5,965 bases of DNA from JBHHYN01 sp046757565 (GCA_046757565.1 JBHHYN010000147.1:1-5965), one strand, 5' to 3'; positions 1 to 5,883 are shown, counted from the first letter of the stretch. Notes: a model not told the origin generated them from the letters alone. Made by a program: numbers and translations.

Positions 1-21
1 TTGAGTAGCCTTATCTACTGG

Positions 22-41
22 ATTCCCGTTTTCACGGGAAT
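22..41. repeat. dRS3-like short palindrome (ATTCCC-N8-GGGAAT)
   Basis: The sequence reads ATTCCC, eight bases, GGGAAT, with 7-bp arms (22-28 and 35-41) around a six-base loop. It has exactly the form of the neisserial dRS3 element, and similar short palindromes are dispersed in many proteobacterial genomes. It lies 13 bp before the 49-bp repeat, so the window begins with stacked repeats. Only one copy is visible here, so calling it a dispersed repeat rests on resemblance. Confidence 0.5.
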
Positions 42-54
42 GACGGTATTTATG

Positions 55-103
55 TTATAGGGGGTCGGAGTGATTTAATTTTAATCACTCCGACCCCTTT
101 TCT
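55..103. repeat. 49-bp palindromic repeat, copy 1
   Basis: This stretch is identical over 49 bases to 1496-1544, in the same orientation. The core is a perfect inverted repeat: arms of 15 bases at 61-75 and 83-97 (GGGGTCGGAGTGATT and its complement) around the 7-base AT loop 76-82, followed by TTTT on the plus strand. The compact perfect palindrome with several copies resembles REP/MITE-like elements mobilised by RAYT transposases, but no transposase is present here, so the family is inferred. The stem plus T-run could also act as an intrinsic terminator for plus-strand transcription. A crotonase remnant opens directly downstream. Confidence 0.85.
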
Positions 104-115
104 CCTCTTGATTCC

Positions 116-323
116 AGGGACGATGTCGGTGCCGTCTTGATAACCGGTAAGGGCAGGGCTTTCTGCGCCGGATTCAATTTAAAGAAGATTCCGGAGTTTG
201 ATGAAGGTTTGTCGAAGATCAGCGATCATTTCCGTGAACTGGCCATGTGGTGGCATCAGGTTTTCCATAAGATGGTACGCATGCCCAAAGCCCGTCCTGG
301 CCGCCGTGAATGGACCGGCCGGG
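116..323 (+). pseudogene. enoyl-CoA hydratase/isomerase (crotonase) remnant, truncated and frameshifted
   Basis: The frame reads DDVGAVLITGKGRAFCAGFNL, then FRELAMWWHQVFHKMVRMPK. This is the crotonase core: the strand before the first oxyanion-hole segment (GRAFCAGFNL) and the helix leading to the second. After MPK the frame fails. Dropping one A from the AAA at 287-289 restores PKPVLAAVNGPAG, the conserved second oxyanion-hole region, so a single-base insertion is evident. Homology stops near 323, after which the restored frame gives a few unrelated residues and a stop at 345-347. The N-terminal part is also missing: the homologous frame begins just after the 49-bp repeat, with no start codon or ribosome site. 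About 70 of the roughly 260 residues of a normal crotonase remain, so it cannot be functional. The nearest in-frame start, TTG at 137, lies inside the conserved core. Confidence 0.85.
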
Positions 324-443
324 TTTTATAAAATCAAATCCAAGTAATCAGACTACTTGAAATAATAATTCAACGTTCCTGTTTGTGTACCGGCTTGCTG
401 CTTAATCATTCCACATCCGGTTATTGCGCCTTGCTGGCTGGGA

Positions 444-1529
444 TCAATCGGTTGCAGATGTTTTTGAAAGTAGATGCAATACGTCCGGCAGTTCCACGTG
501 ACTGTTGAAGATTCGATGGGCGCCTGCTGCGCAAAGTTGAGCAGGGTTCCCTGCGCCGGAGAGCACCCCGATAACAGTCATCCCGGCGGCAAGACCCGCC
601 TGCATATCAATGGACGTATCGCCGACATAGGCGGCATTTTCAGGTACTGTTTCCAGACTATCCAGGCATTTAAACAGGCCCTCGGGATGAGGCTTTCGCT
701 TACTGACATCCGAGCCGGTGATCACCGCGTCGAAGAGTTCCCGGACACCGGTTCGATACAGTATCTCCAGCGATTCTCCACCCAGAGCGGTGACAATACC
801 GAGCTGGAATCCACCAGATTTCAGTTTGCTTAAAGTTTGGGCTACGTCAGGAAAAACGCTGACATTCTCCATGGCAATTTCCGGCCAGAGCCGCTTGGCG
901 TTATTCTTCAACCTGTCGATAACTTCTCTGCGGTTCGGTAAATCAACAGGCAGTGAAGGTTCCCAGAAATGCTTTCCGTAATTCAGTGATTCTGTTACCT
1001 GGGCGCGGCTGATCTCATGCCCCAGTCCGGCTGCGGAGCGTCGGGCAAGAATATAAAAGGCATCCACAGAATCCACCAGTGTCCCGTCCAGATCGAATAT
1101 GACAGCGCTTGTCTGAAGTGGATGCATTACTTCCAGCAGGAGCGGATCCTTGTCATGCAAAGAGAGATGTTGGCGAAGCGATATGGAGGAGATGAGTTCT
1201 ATTTGACTGGCAGGGTAGTTATCGACTTCCGGATAGATAATGGCGGCGCTGAAGCGGTTGGCGATATAAACAGGATAACAGCGCGCGTTACAGTTTTTTT
1301 CTGAAGGACTGTAGATAGTATGGCCTTCTGTTCTGCTCAGATCCCGCCAGTTCTCAAGCGATGTTTCATCCTGTAACAGTAAATTCAATGTTCCAGGGTG
1401 GGGGTCTATACCCAGTTTTGTCTTGAATTGCTGCTTGGCCCAGCTTAGTTGAGTAAACGCTGTTCCGTTACCGGATCCTGATGCAACTTCGCCTATTATA
1501 GGGGGTCGGAGTGATTTAATTTTAATCAC
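444..1529 (-). CDS. DUF120 CTP-dependent riboflavin kinase-like domain fused to HAD phosphatase
   Basis: About 361 residues from a GTG at 1529; the stop is TGA at 444-446. Residues ~10-135 match the archaeal RibK (DUF120) fold: IGEVASGSGNGTAF (glycine-rich segment), LGIDPHPGTLN (Thr47 and Asn49 correspond to the Mg/nucleotide ligands of the archaeal enzyme), IIYPE and LRQHLSLHDKD near the end. Archaeal RibK makes FMN from riboflavin and CTP. Residues ~142-361 form a HAD-IA/phosphoglycolate-phosphatase-like hydrolase with all four motifs: DLDGT (Asp146, Asp148), IVT (Thr247), RKP (Lys279) and GDTSID (Asp304, Asp308). FMN, another flavin or a riboflavin precursor is a natural but unproven substrate. 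The open frame continues upstream into the tRNA (to 1598), which cannot be coding in the usual sense. GTG 1529 follows AAGGGG (1540-1535) by 5 nt and gives an N-terminus of archaeal RibK length, but it lies inside the palindromic repeat. Domain calls are firm; the start is uncertain. Confidence 0.85.
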   Translation of the reverse strand: MIKIKSLRPPIIGEVASGSGNGTAFTQLSWAKQQFKTKLGIDPHPGTLNLLLQDETSLENWRDLSRTEGHTIYSPSEKNCNARCYPVYIANRFSAAIIYPEVDNYPASQIELISSISLRQHLSLHDKDPLLLEVMHPLQTSAVIFDLDGTLVDSVDAFYILARRSAAGLGHEISRAQVTESLNYGKHFWEPSLPVDLPNRREVIDRLKNNAKRLWPEIAMENVSVFPDVAQTLSKLKSGGFQLGIVTALGGESLEILYRTGVRELFDAVITGSDVSKRKPHPEGLFKCLDSLETVPENAAYVGDTSIDMQAGLAAGMTVIGVLSGAGNPAQLCAAGAHRIFNSHVELPDVLHLLSKTSATD

Positions 1530-1544
1530 TCCGACCCCTTTTCT
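1496..1544. repeat. 49-bp palindromic repeat, copy 2
   Basis: Identical to 55-103. The arms are 1502-1516 and 1524-1538, the loop 1517-1523. It lies 15 bp past the 3' end of tRNA-Ala and overlaps the probable 5' end of the RibK-HAD gene. That gene reads through the whole repeat in frame, and the best start codon (GTG, 1527-1529) and its AAGGGG site are inside the element. With copy 1 it brackets a 1.4-kb segment holding the crotonase remnant and almost all of the RibK-HAD gene. Confidence 0.85.
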
Positions 1545-1559
1545 TGTAACAGATTCAAT

Positions 1560-1635
<76 letters not shown>

Positions 1636-1644
1636 ACATTGCCA

Positions 1645-1673
1645 AGTATAAAGTGACACGTTTAAAGTGAAAA
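1645..1673 (-). promoter_or_regulatory. sigma-70 type promoter of tRNA-Ala
   Basis: On the minus strand, TTTTCA (1673-1668) and TATACT (1650-1645) are separated by exactly 17 bp. Transcription would start about 7 nt beyond the -10 box, near 1638, just before the tRNA 5' end at 1635. The -10 matches 5 of 6 consensus bases, the -35 4 of 6. It may also supply transcripts for the RibK-HAD gene downstream. Confidence 0.55.
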
Positions 1674-1760
1674 GCATAGATTTGCTTTATCTAGTTTATT
1701 GATTCAACTGGGTTATCTATTCTTTTGAAAGAGTAAGCATTCAATCAGAGCGGCTGTGGG

Positions 1761-1836
1761 AATTGTCAGGATCAACCCGAAAGGGTGTCAGGGGGTATCC
1801 CCGCTACGGGCGGGCCGGGAACCTTGATCATCAATT
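1761..1836 (+). promoter_or_regulatory. possible structured RNA leader upstream of arsS
   Basis: The intergenic stretch 1636-1874 holds a GC-rich segment that can fold into a closed multi-branch structure. The outer stem is AATTG (1761-1765) with CAATT (1832-1836), continuing after a small internal loop with GATCAA (1770-1775) and TTGATC (1824-1829). Inside are CCC-GAAA-GGG (1776-1785), a GNRA-loop hairpin, and either GGGG-GTAT-CCCC (1791-1802) or a longer arm pairing 1794-1801 with 1817-1823. I do not recognise a known riboswitch class. It ends about 40 nt before the arsS start. Chance pairing in GC-rich DNA is possible. No other gene is visible in this gap; the open frame across it shows no family resemblance. 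Confidence 0.3.
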
Positions 1837-1862
1837 TCTGTCCCAGCTTAGAGGATACCATA

Positions 1863-1868
1863 TATAAT
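1863..1868 (+). promoter_or_regulatory. candidate -10 box immediately before arsS
   Basis: A perfect TATAAT lies so that transcription would begin at about 1875, the A of the arsS ATG, implying a leaderless transcript. No convincing -35 box is present at 16-18 bp spacing (gtccca at 17 bp), so this may be chance. A weaker alternative, TTTATT-N17-TATTCT at 1695-1723, would instead transcribe the structured leader. Confidence 0.25.
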
Positions 1869-1874
1869 GTAGTA

Positions 1875-2840
1875 ATGCACGAGACACTGCCTTTACTCCA
1901 GCCCTCCAGTTTCCCGTCTCTGACGCGCAGACCCCTGGAAGTGCTGCAAATTAATATCGGTTTGCGTTGTAATCTGGCCTGTCTGCACTGTCACGTCAAT
2001 TCTAATCCCTACCGGAAGGAAAAGATGGACAGTGCCACCATCGATCTGGTCCTGGAATTTCTACGCATTAACGGTATCCCGACGCTGGACATAACCGGTG
2101 GGGCGCCGGAGATGCATCCAGGGTTTCGCGATCTTGTTGTCCAGGCCAGGCATCAAGATGTACATGTCATTGACCGGTGTAATTTAACCATTCTGGAGGA
2201 GCCTGGTTATGAAGATCTGCATACATTCCTCGCCGAAAACGGTGTCGAGATCATCGCGTCTCTGCCATGCTACCAGGAGGAAAATGTCGATCAACAGCGT
2301 GGCAAGGGTGTGTACAAAAACAGCATTCAGGCCCTGCAGAAACTTAACCAGGCAGGTTATGGCCTGCCTGAAAGCGGTCTCACCCTCAACCTTGTCTATA
2401 ATCCATTAGGACCCACGTTACCTCCGCCACAGGAGGAACTCGAAAAAACCTATAAGGAGATTCTCTTCAATAGCTATGGAATTGTCTTTAATCGATTATT
2501 TACCTTGAGCAATATGCCCATCAAACGCTTTGGCAGTACCCTCATCAGCAGGGGTGAATTTGATCGCTATCTGGCGTTGTTGAAAGGCGCCCACAGGGAA
2601 GAAAATCTGGGGCAGGTCATGTGCCGCACCCTGCTTAGTGTTGACTGGCAGGGATATATCTATGATTGCGATTTTAACCAGATGCTGAATCTGGGCATGA
2701 AAGTCAATGGGTCCAACTCCGTGCATCTCTCCGATCTGTTGGGAAAGGAGCTGACGGGACAGGCGATCACGGTACGCGATCATTGCTATGGCTGTACGGC
2801 GGGGCAGGGGAGCAGTTGCGGTGGGGCATTAACTACATAG
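1875..2840 (+). CDS. arsS: arsenosugar biosynthesis radical SAM protein ArsS
   Basis: A 321-residue cytoplasmic radical SAM enzyme. The [4Fe-4S]/SAM motif is CNLACLHC (Cys32, Cys36, Cys39), followed by DITGGAPEM (73-80), and the family-typical VHVIDRCNLTIL, RGKGVY, LVYNPLGPTLPPPQ, NMPIKRFG and DWQGYIYDCDFNQML (257-271). The C-terminal DUF3641-type Cys-rich tail is CYGCTAGQGSSC (Cys304, Cys307, Cys315). Some relatives carry selenocysteine in this tail; here Cys315 is encoded by TGC. The known role is attaching the 5'-deoxyadenosyl group of SAM to methylated arsenic, the first step to arsenosugars after ArsM methylation. ATG 1875 is chosen because MHETLPLLQ is the usual family N-terminus; an upstream in-frame GTG (1785) adds 30 unconserved residues. 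No good Shine-Dalgarno site precedes it. Two glycosyltransferase genes of the same pathway follow. Identification is firm by motif pattern. Confidence 0.95.
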   Translation: MHETLPLLQPSSFPSLTRRPLEVLQINIGLRCNLACLHCHVNSNPYRKEKMDSATIDLVLEFLRINGIPTLDITGGAPEMHPGFRDLVVQARHQDVHVIDRCNLTILEEPGYEDLHTFLAENGVEIIASLPCYQEENVDQQRGKGVYKNSIQALQKLNQAGYGLPESGLTLNLVYNPLGPTLPPPQEELEKTYKEILFNSYGIVFNRLFTLSNMPIKRFGSTLISRGEFDRYLALLKGAHREENLGQVMCRTLLSVDWQGYIYDCDFNQMLNLGMKVNGSNSVHLSDLLGKELTGQAITVRDHCYGCTAGQGSSCGGALTT

Positions 2841-2890
2841 TTCAACGTTCCAGGTTCAATGTCAACGTTACCTGATCCTTAGCTCTTTTA

Positions 2891-2932
2891 CCTTAAACCT
2901 TAAACCTTAAACCTTGAACCTTAACCTTTCAA
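2891..2932. repeat. heptanucleotide tandem repeat (CCTTAAA)n
   Basis: Six consecutive 7-base units: CCTTAAA three times (2891-2911), then CCTTGAA, CCTTAAC and CTTTCAA, ending one base before the ATG of the next gene. A weaker TCTTTTA precedes. The array fills the gap between arsS and the glycosyltransferase gene, where a ribosome site would be expected, and none is visible. The preceding bases 2841-2880 contain related TTCAACGTT-like words, suggesting an older degenerate array. Confidence 0.8.
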
Positions 2933-2933
2933 C

Positions 2934-3605
2934 ATGATTATCTCCGTAATTATTCCAACACTCAACGAAGCGGATACAATTGTCGATTGCCTTAATCCCC
3001 TGCAAATATTGCGGCGGCATGGTCATGAGCTGATTATTGTTGATGGTGGCAGTAGCGATGACACCGTTACGCTGGCCGCTCCGTTATGTGACAGGATTAT
3101 CCGGAGTGACAAAGGCAGGGCACGGCAGATGAATGCCGGTGCCGGTGCCGCCGTGGGTGACATCTTTCTGTTTCTCCATGCCGATACCATCATCCCTTTT
3201 GCTGTTGCTGATCTCCTGGAGAACAGGGTGCAATGTGATAGTGCCTGGGGCAGGTTTGACGTACGCCTATCCGGTACGCAGCCACTTTTAAGAACTATCG
3301 AATTTTTCATGAATGTGCGTTCGCGGTTGACCGGTATTGCAACGGGTGATCAGGCGATATTCGTAACCCGGGTACTATTTCGCAAGGTTGGTGGTTTCCC
3401 CGATATCGAACTGATGGAAGATATTGAGTTATCAAAAAAACTGAAGAGATATTGCCCTGCTTTGTGTCTTGCGGACAGAGTGATTACCTCAAGCCGCCGT
3501 TGGGAACAGCGTGGGATCATCAGGACGGTATGGAAAATGTGGTCACTGCGGCTGCGCTATCTCTGCGGCGCCAACCCGGTCCTGCTTGCCAAAGACTATG
3601 ATTGA
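2934..3605 (+). CDS. TIGR04283-type arsenosugar biosynthesis glycosyltransferase (GT2 family)
   Basis: A 223-residue GT-A fold family 2 glycosyltransferase, cytoplasmic, without a signal peptide. Visible motifs: ISVIIPTLNE (3-12), IIVDGGSSDDT (34-44, nucleotide-binding Asp37), KGRARQMNAGA (60-70), FLHADT (80-85, equivalent to the metal-binding DXD), WGRFDV (105-110), TGIATGDQAIF (133-143) and GGFPDIELMEDIELS (153-167, likely catalytic ED). KGRARQMN and TGDQAIF are hallmarks of the rSAM/selenodomain-associated transferase 2 group, now linked to arsenosugar assembly. Its position after arsS supports this; the sugar donor and acceptor are not deducible. Start ATG 2934 begins directly at the first beta strand, as usual for the family; no Shine-Dalgarno precedes it, only the heptad repeat. 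The next gene overlaps by 8 bp, implying translational coupling. Confidence 0.92.
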   Translation: MIISVIIPTLNEADTIVDCLNPLQILRRHGHELIIVDGGSSDDTVTLAAPLCDRIIRSDKGRARQMNAGAGAAVGDIFLFLHADTIIPFAVADLLENRVQCDSAWGRFDVRLSGTQPLLRTIEFFMNVRSRLTGIATGDQAIFVTRVLFRKVGGFPDIELMEDIELSKKLKRYCPALCLADRVITSSRRWEQRGIIRTVWKMWSLRLRYLCGANPVLLAKDYD

Positions 3606-4263
3606 CGAAGAATGTGCCTTAATGGTATTTACCAAAGCACCTGTACCGGGGAAAGTCAAAACGCGGCTGATCCCTTCGATAGGGGAAGCGGCCGCGGCAG
3701 ATCTCTATAAATCCCTTATATTACGCACGTTACGCACGGCATGCAGTTCAAATATGGGCTCCATTCAACTCTGGTGTCATGACAACCTTGATCACCCGTT
3801 TGTGTTGAAGTGCTGTAAGGATTTCCCTGTGGAATTGCATAGTCAGCAGGGGAGTAATCTTGGTGAGCGGATGTACCATGCGATTAAAGAAGCCCTGGGG
3901 CATGCCGGCTATGCATTGGTGATTGGGTGCGATTGCCCTGAACTCTCCTTGAGTGATATCCATACCGCATGCAGGAAGCTGCGGGGAGAGCATGATGTTG
4001 TCCTGGGCCCCTGCGAGGACGGTGGCTACTATCTTATCGGGGCCAAATCTGTAGATGAAGGGATTTTCAATGGAATAGAGTGGGGGAGCGCAACCGTTCT
4101 TTCTGATACACGGCAACGGATGCAGGCACTGGGGATGAACTGGTGTGAATTAAGAGAACACTGGGACCTGGATTGCCCTGCAGATCTGTTTAGATATCAA
4201 ACTCTTGTTTCCTGTTCTTCACAGTTGCCAGTTATTGATCGCTTTGACGTTTCAGGGTTTTAA
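3598..4263 (+). CDS. TIGR04282-type (DUF2064) arsenosugar biosynthesis glycosyltransferase
   Basis: A 221-residue DUF2064 protein, a nucleotidyl-/glycosyltransferase-like GT-A fold. Motifs in order: FTKAPVPGKVKTRL (11-24, the signature nucleotide-binding segment), GSNLGERM (85-92), VIGCDCPEL (108-116), DVVLGPCEDGGYYLIG (133-148), EWGSATV (161-167) and DLDCPADL (190-197). This is the rSAM/selenodomain-associated transferase 1 group that accompanies arsS. The exact reaction is unsettled; making or transferring the activated sugar for the arsenoribose is a reasonable inference. ATG 3598 lies within the end of the previous gene (8-bp overlap) and places FTKAPVPG at the normal distance from the N-terminus. 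The frame is open upstream to 3511, but there it only shadows the previous gene. The 3' end overlaps the convergent PilZ gene by 32 bp, and no terminator is visible between them. Confidence 0.92.
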   Translation: MIDEECALMVFTKAPVPGKVKTRLIPSIGEAAAADLYKSLILRTLRTACSSNMGSIQLWCHDNLDHPFVLKCCKDFPVELHSQQGSNLGERMYHAIKEALGHAGYALVIGCDCPELSLSDIHTACRKLRGEHDVVLGPCEDGGYYLIGAKSVDEGIFNGIEWGSATVLSDTRQRMQALGMNWCELREHWDLDCPADLFRYQTLVSCSSQLPVIDRFDVSGF

Positions 4264-5023
4264 TATTTTCTCTTTCAAGCTTTGCTATGACCCGTGACAG
4301 TTCCTGGCGGTCTGAATTGTTCAGAGAGGAAAATCTGGCCCCAATTCGGGTATTGCGTAACGGCCTGGTTTCCTCAATACGCATAATCTCAAGCGAACCG
4401 ACGATCTTTTTTCCATCGGGTATCTGGATGATGCAGGTGGGGATCTCATCCCCTATGGCCAGTTTTTCCGATGATGGTAATGACAATCTCGCACAAAATC
4501 CGCTTAGCGATAAATCCCTGAGTTCGGCATGGATCAATACTTCATTTTCCGTCGCCAGGTCTGCCCGGAGTGGTTTGCTGATACTTATTGGCACCCGGTA
4601 ATTGTCACGTCGTTGGTGGTGATAAACATATTTCGGTATCCGGATTTTGTAATACTCGGCTCCGTCCTGCTCCGATGCAGCATCAACAGTGCCGGAAAAT
4701 TGTAGAAGTATCCCCTCCAGTTGTGTCTCAATGGATAGTTTCTGATGGAGCAGGGGAGTCCTGATTTGATTTCTTGGATAAAGCTCATCCAGTACCAGAT
4801 ATTCTTTTTCCCTGTTTACTTCAAGAATTACACTGCCAAAGATGATATCCGAGTTCCCAATCGAGATGGACAGCAGTGCGTGATTTTTATAAAGCCTGGA
4901 CAGGAAAGCGTGGATTTCATCTTTTGATTTAATCCGGTATGACAAGTTATGACTGATATAACCGGCAGGGCTATCATTAATTGATATTTCTTCTTCAACA
5001 GTGACAACGTTGTTCATACGCAT
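4232..5023 (-). CDS. ycgR: YcgR/FlgZ-type flagellar brake protein, c-di-GMP-binding PilZ domain
   Basis: A 263-residue soluble protein. The N-terminal half (~30-125) resembles the YcgR domain, a PilZ-like beta barrel without the c-di-GMP signature. The C-terminal half (~135-255) is a canonical PilZ domain with both binding motifs: RRDNYR (138-143, RxxxR) and DLSLSG (170-175, D/NxSxxG), then GARF near the end. YcgR/FlgZ proteins bind c-di-GMP and slow or bias the flagellar motor. Placement after flgM and flgN matches the flgM-flgN-flgZ operon of Pseudomonas. The gap from flgN is 45 bp and contains GGAATTATTCC (5025-5035), an 11-base palindrome next to the start; the ribosome site is weak. ATG 5023 is used; ATG 5017 (residue 3) is an alternative. 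The 3' end overlaps the arsenosugar cassette. Confidence 0.93.
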   Translation of the reverse strand: MRMNNVVTVEEEISINDSPAGYISHNLSYRIKSKDEIHAFLSRLYKNHALLSISIGNSDIIFGSVILEVNREKEYLVLDELYPRNQIRTPLLHQKLSIETQLEGILLQFSGTVDAASEQDGAEYYKIRIPKYVYHHQRRDNYRVPISISKPLRADLATENEVLIHAELRDLSLSGFCARLSLPSSEKLAIGDEIPTCIIQIPDGKKIVGSLEIMRIEETRPLRNTRIGARFSSLNNSDRQELSRVIAKLERENIKTLKRQSDQ

Positions 5024-5068
5024 TGGAATTATTCCGTCGTTAAAGAATAATAGAGCCGGATTGCAGCT

Positions 5069-5539
5069 TTATATCCTTGCTACTGTTTGAGGCAAAAGTT
5101 GTGCCGGATTCCTGCCGCTGGAATCGTATGTGGCTTTATCTGCGGAATCACCGATAATCGTATGCAGCAAGCGCTGGCTGAACTGGCAACTGATATCGAT
5201 GATCGCGCCATTCACCTCATTCAGATCACGGCAATTTTCAAGCAGAGACCTGATCTTTTCGTTAAGCACCTTGAAATCCCCGGAAGTCGTTGCTTCGTTA
5301 TTATCCTTTTCTGCGATGGTGCAGGATAGCTGACTGCTGACTGCGTTTCTGTCGCGCTCAATCGAACTCAATTGCGCCAATAACCGGTTTTTCTTTTCAG
5401 TGCATCGTTCCAGTGCGGGTACATCCCTGGCGCACAAACAGTCGTATTCCTCGTTTAAGAGAGAAATCATACCTGCCAGTTGATCGGCGTATTGATGAAG
5501 CAGATCGAATAATCTTTCCTGGAGTGTTACGGATCTCAT
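5069..5539 (-). CDS. flgN: FlgN-family flagellar secretion chaperone
   Basis: A 156-residue, mostly helical protein with the FlgN family pattern: an N-terminal helix (LFDLLHQYADQLAGMISLL), a charged coiled-coil middle with KKNRLLAQLSSIERDRNAV (49-67), and a C-terminal helix LNEVNGAIIDISCQFSQRLL. FlgN keeps the hook-filament junction proteins FlgK and FlgL soluble and delivers them to the flagellar export apparatus. The length is slightly above the enteric protein (~138). The start ATG overlaps the flgM stop in an ATGA arrangement (5539-5536), indicating coupled translation. Sequence conservation in this family is low, so the call rests equally on pattern and on the flgM neighbour. Confidence 0.9.
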   Translation of the reverse strand: MRSVTLQERLFDLLHQYADQLAGMISLLNEEYDCLCARDVPALERCTEKKNRLLAQLSSIERDRNAVSSQLSCTIAEKDNNEATTSGDFKVLNEKIRSLLENCRDLNEVNGAIIDISCQFSQRLLHTIIGDSADKATYDSSGRNPAQLLPQTVARI

Positions 5540-5877
5540 TTATCCCCTGCCTTGCTGGCCAGTAGATTTTCAAATTCGGCCATTTTTTCCGCAGTGCGGT
5601 TGACATTTACTCTAAACGTTCCGTCCGAAATGGCTTTTTTAATGGTTTCCACCCTCTGCGTATCGACCACGGGCTGGCTGGCAATTTTTGCCTCTAACTC
5701 CCTCAGTTTGATTCCGGTGTCCGTCAGGCTTACCTCATTCCCACGAGGAGATGATGAGCGCTCCGATCTGGTTTCCGCAGTGATTGCCCGGTTTCCTGAC
5801 TGCTCCGTCTGCCGGTTATTCCCTACGCCAGGGCCCTTTACGGGAAGGTTGTTTAACCCTTTGATTTCACTAACCAT
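5536..5877 (-). CDS. flgM: FlgM, anti-sigma-28 factor
   Basis: A 113-residue protein with a disordered, polar N-terminus and the conserved FlgM sigma-binding C-terminal half (~48-110): NEVSLTDTGIKLRELEAKI, then QRVETIKKAISDGTFRVN and a terminal helix AEKMAEFENLLAS. FlgM holds sigma-28 (FliA) inactive until the hook-basal body is complete and FlgM is exported, so late flagellar genes switch on only then. A GAGGAA ribosome site lies 6 nt before the ATG. Its promoter is sigma-28 type, so FlgM is made under the control of the factor it inhibits. The typical length is about 95-110, so this is complete. flgA, often found upstream, would lie beyond the window; nothing recognisable is left in 5945-5965. 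Confidence 0.95.
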   Translation of the reverse strand: MVSEIKGLNNLPVKGPGVGNNRQTEQSGNRAITAETRSERSSSPRGNEVSLTDTGIKLRELEAKIASQPVVDTQRVETIKKAISDGTFRVNVNRTAEKMAEFENLLASKAGDK

Positions 5878-5883
5878 TTAACT

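Noticed and set aside
341..359. Small hairpin CAAGTA/TACTTG as terminator of the RibK-HAD gene
   Set aside because: The stem is only 6 bp and AT-rich, about 85 bp past the stop, and on the minus strand the following sequence is not a clean T-run. Kept as unproven.
474..1304. Plus-strand open frames opposite the RibK-HAD gene
   Set aside because: They are antisense shadows with no recognisable motifs, while the minus frame carries complete DUF120 and HAD signatures.
1785..1874. 30-residue N-terminal extension of ArsS from GTG 1785
   Set aside because: The residues (glycine/proline-rich, then unconserved) match no ArsS N-terminus, the segment overlaps the foldable leader, and MHETLPLLQ at 1875 is the family-typical start.
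2813..2819. Selenocysteine in the ArsS C-terminal tail
   Set aside because: The relevant SSC codon is TGC, an ordinary cysteine, and no in-frame TGA occurs before the final TAG stop, so this member is the Cys form.
2884..2933. Heptad array as a CRISPR or integron-like array
   Set aside because: Units are 7 bp and directly adjacent with no spacers; it is a simple tandem repeat.
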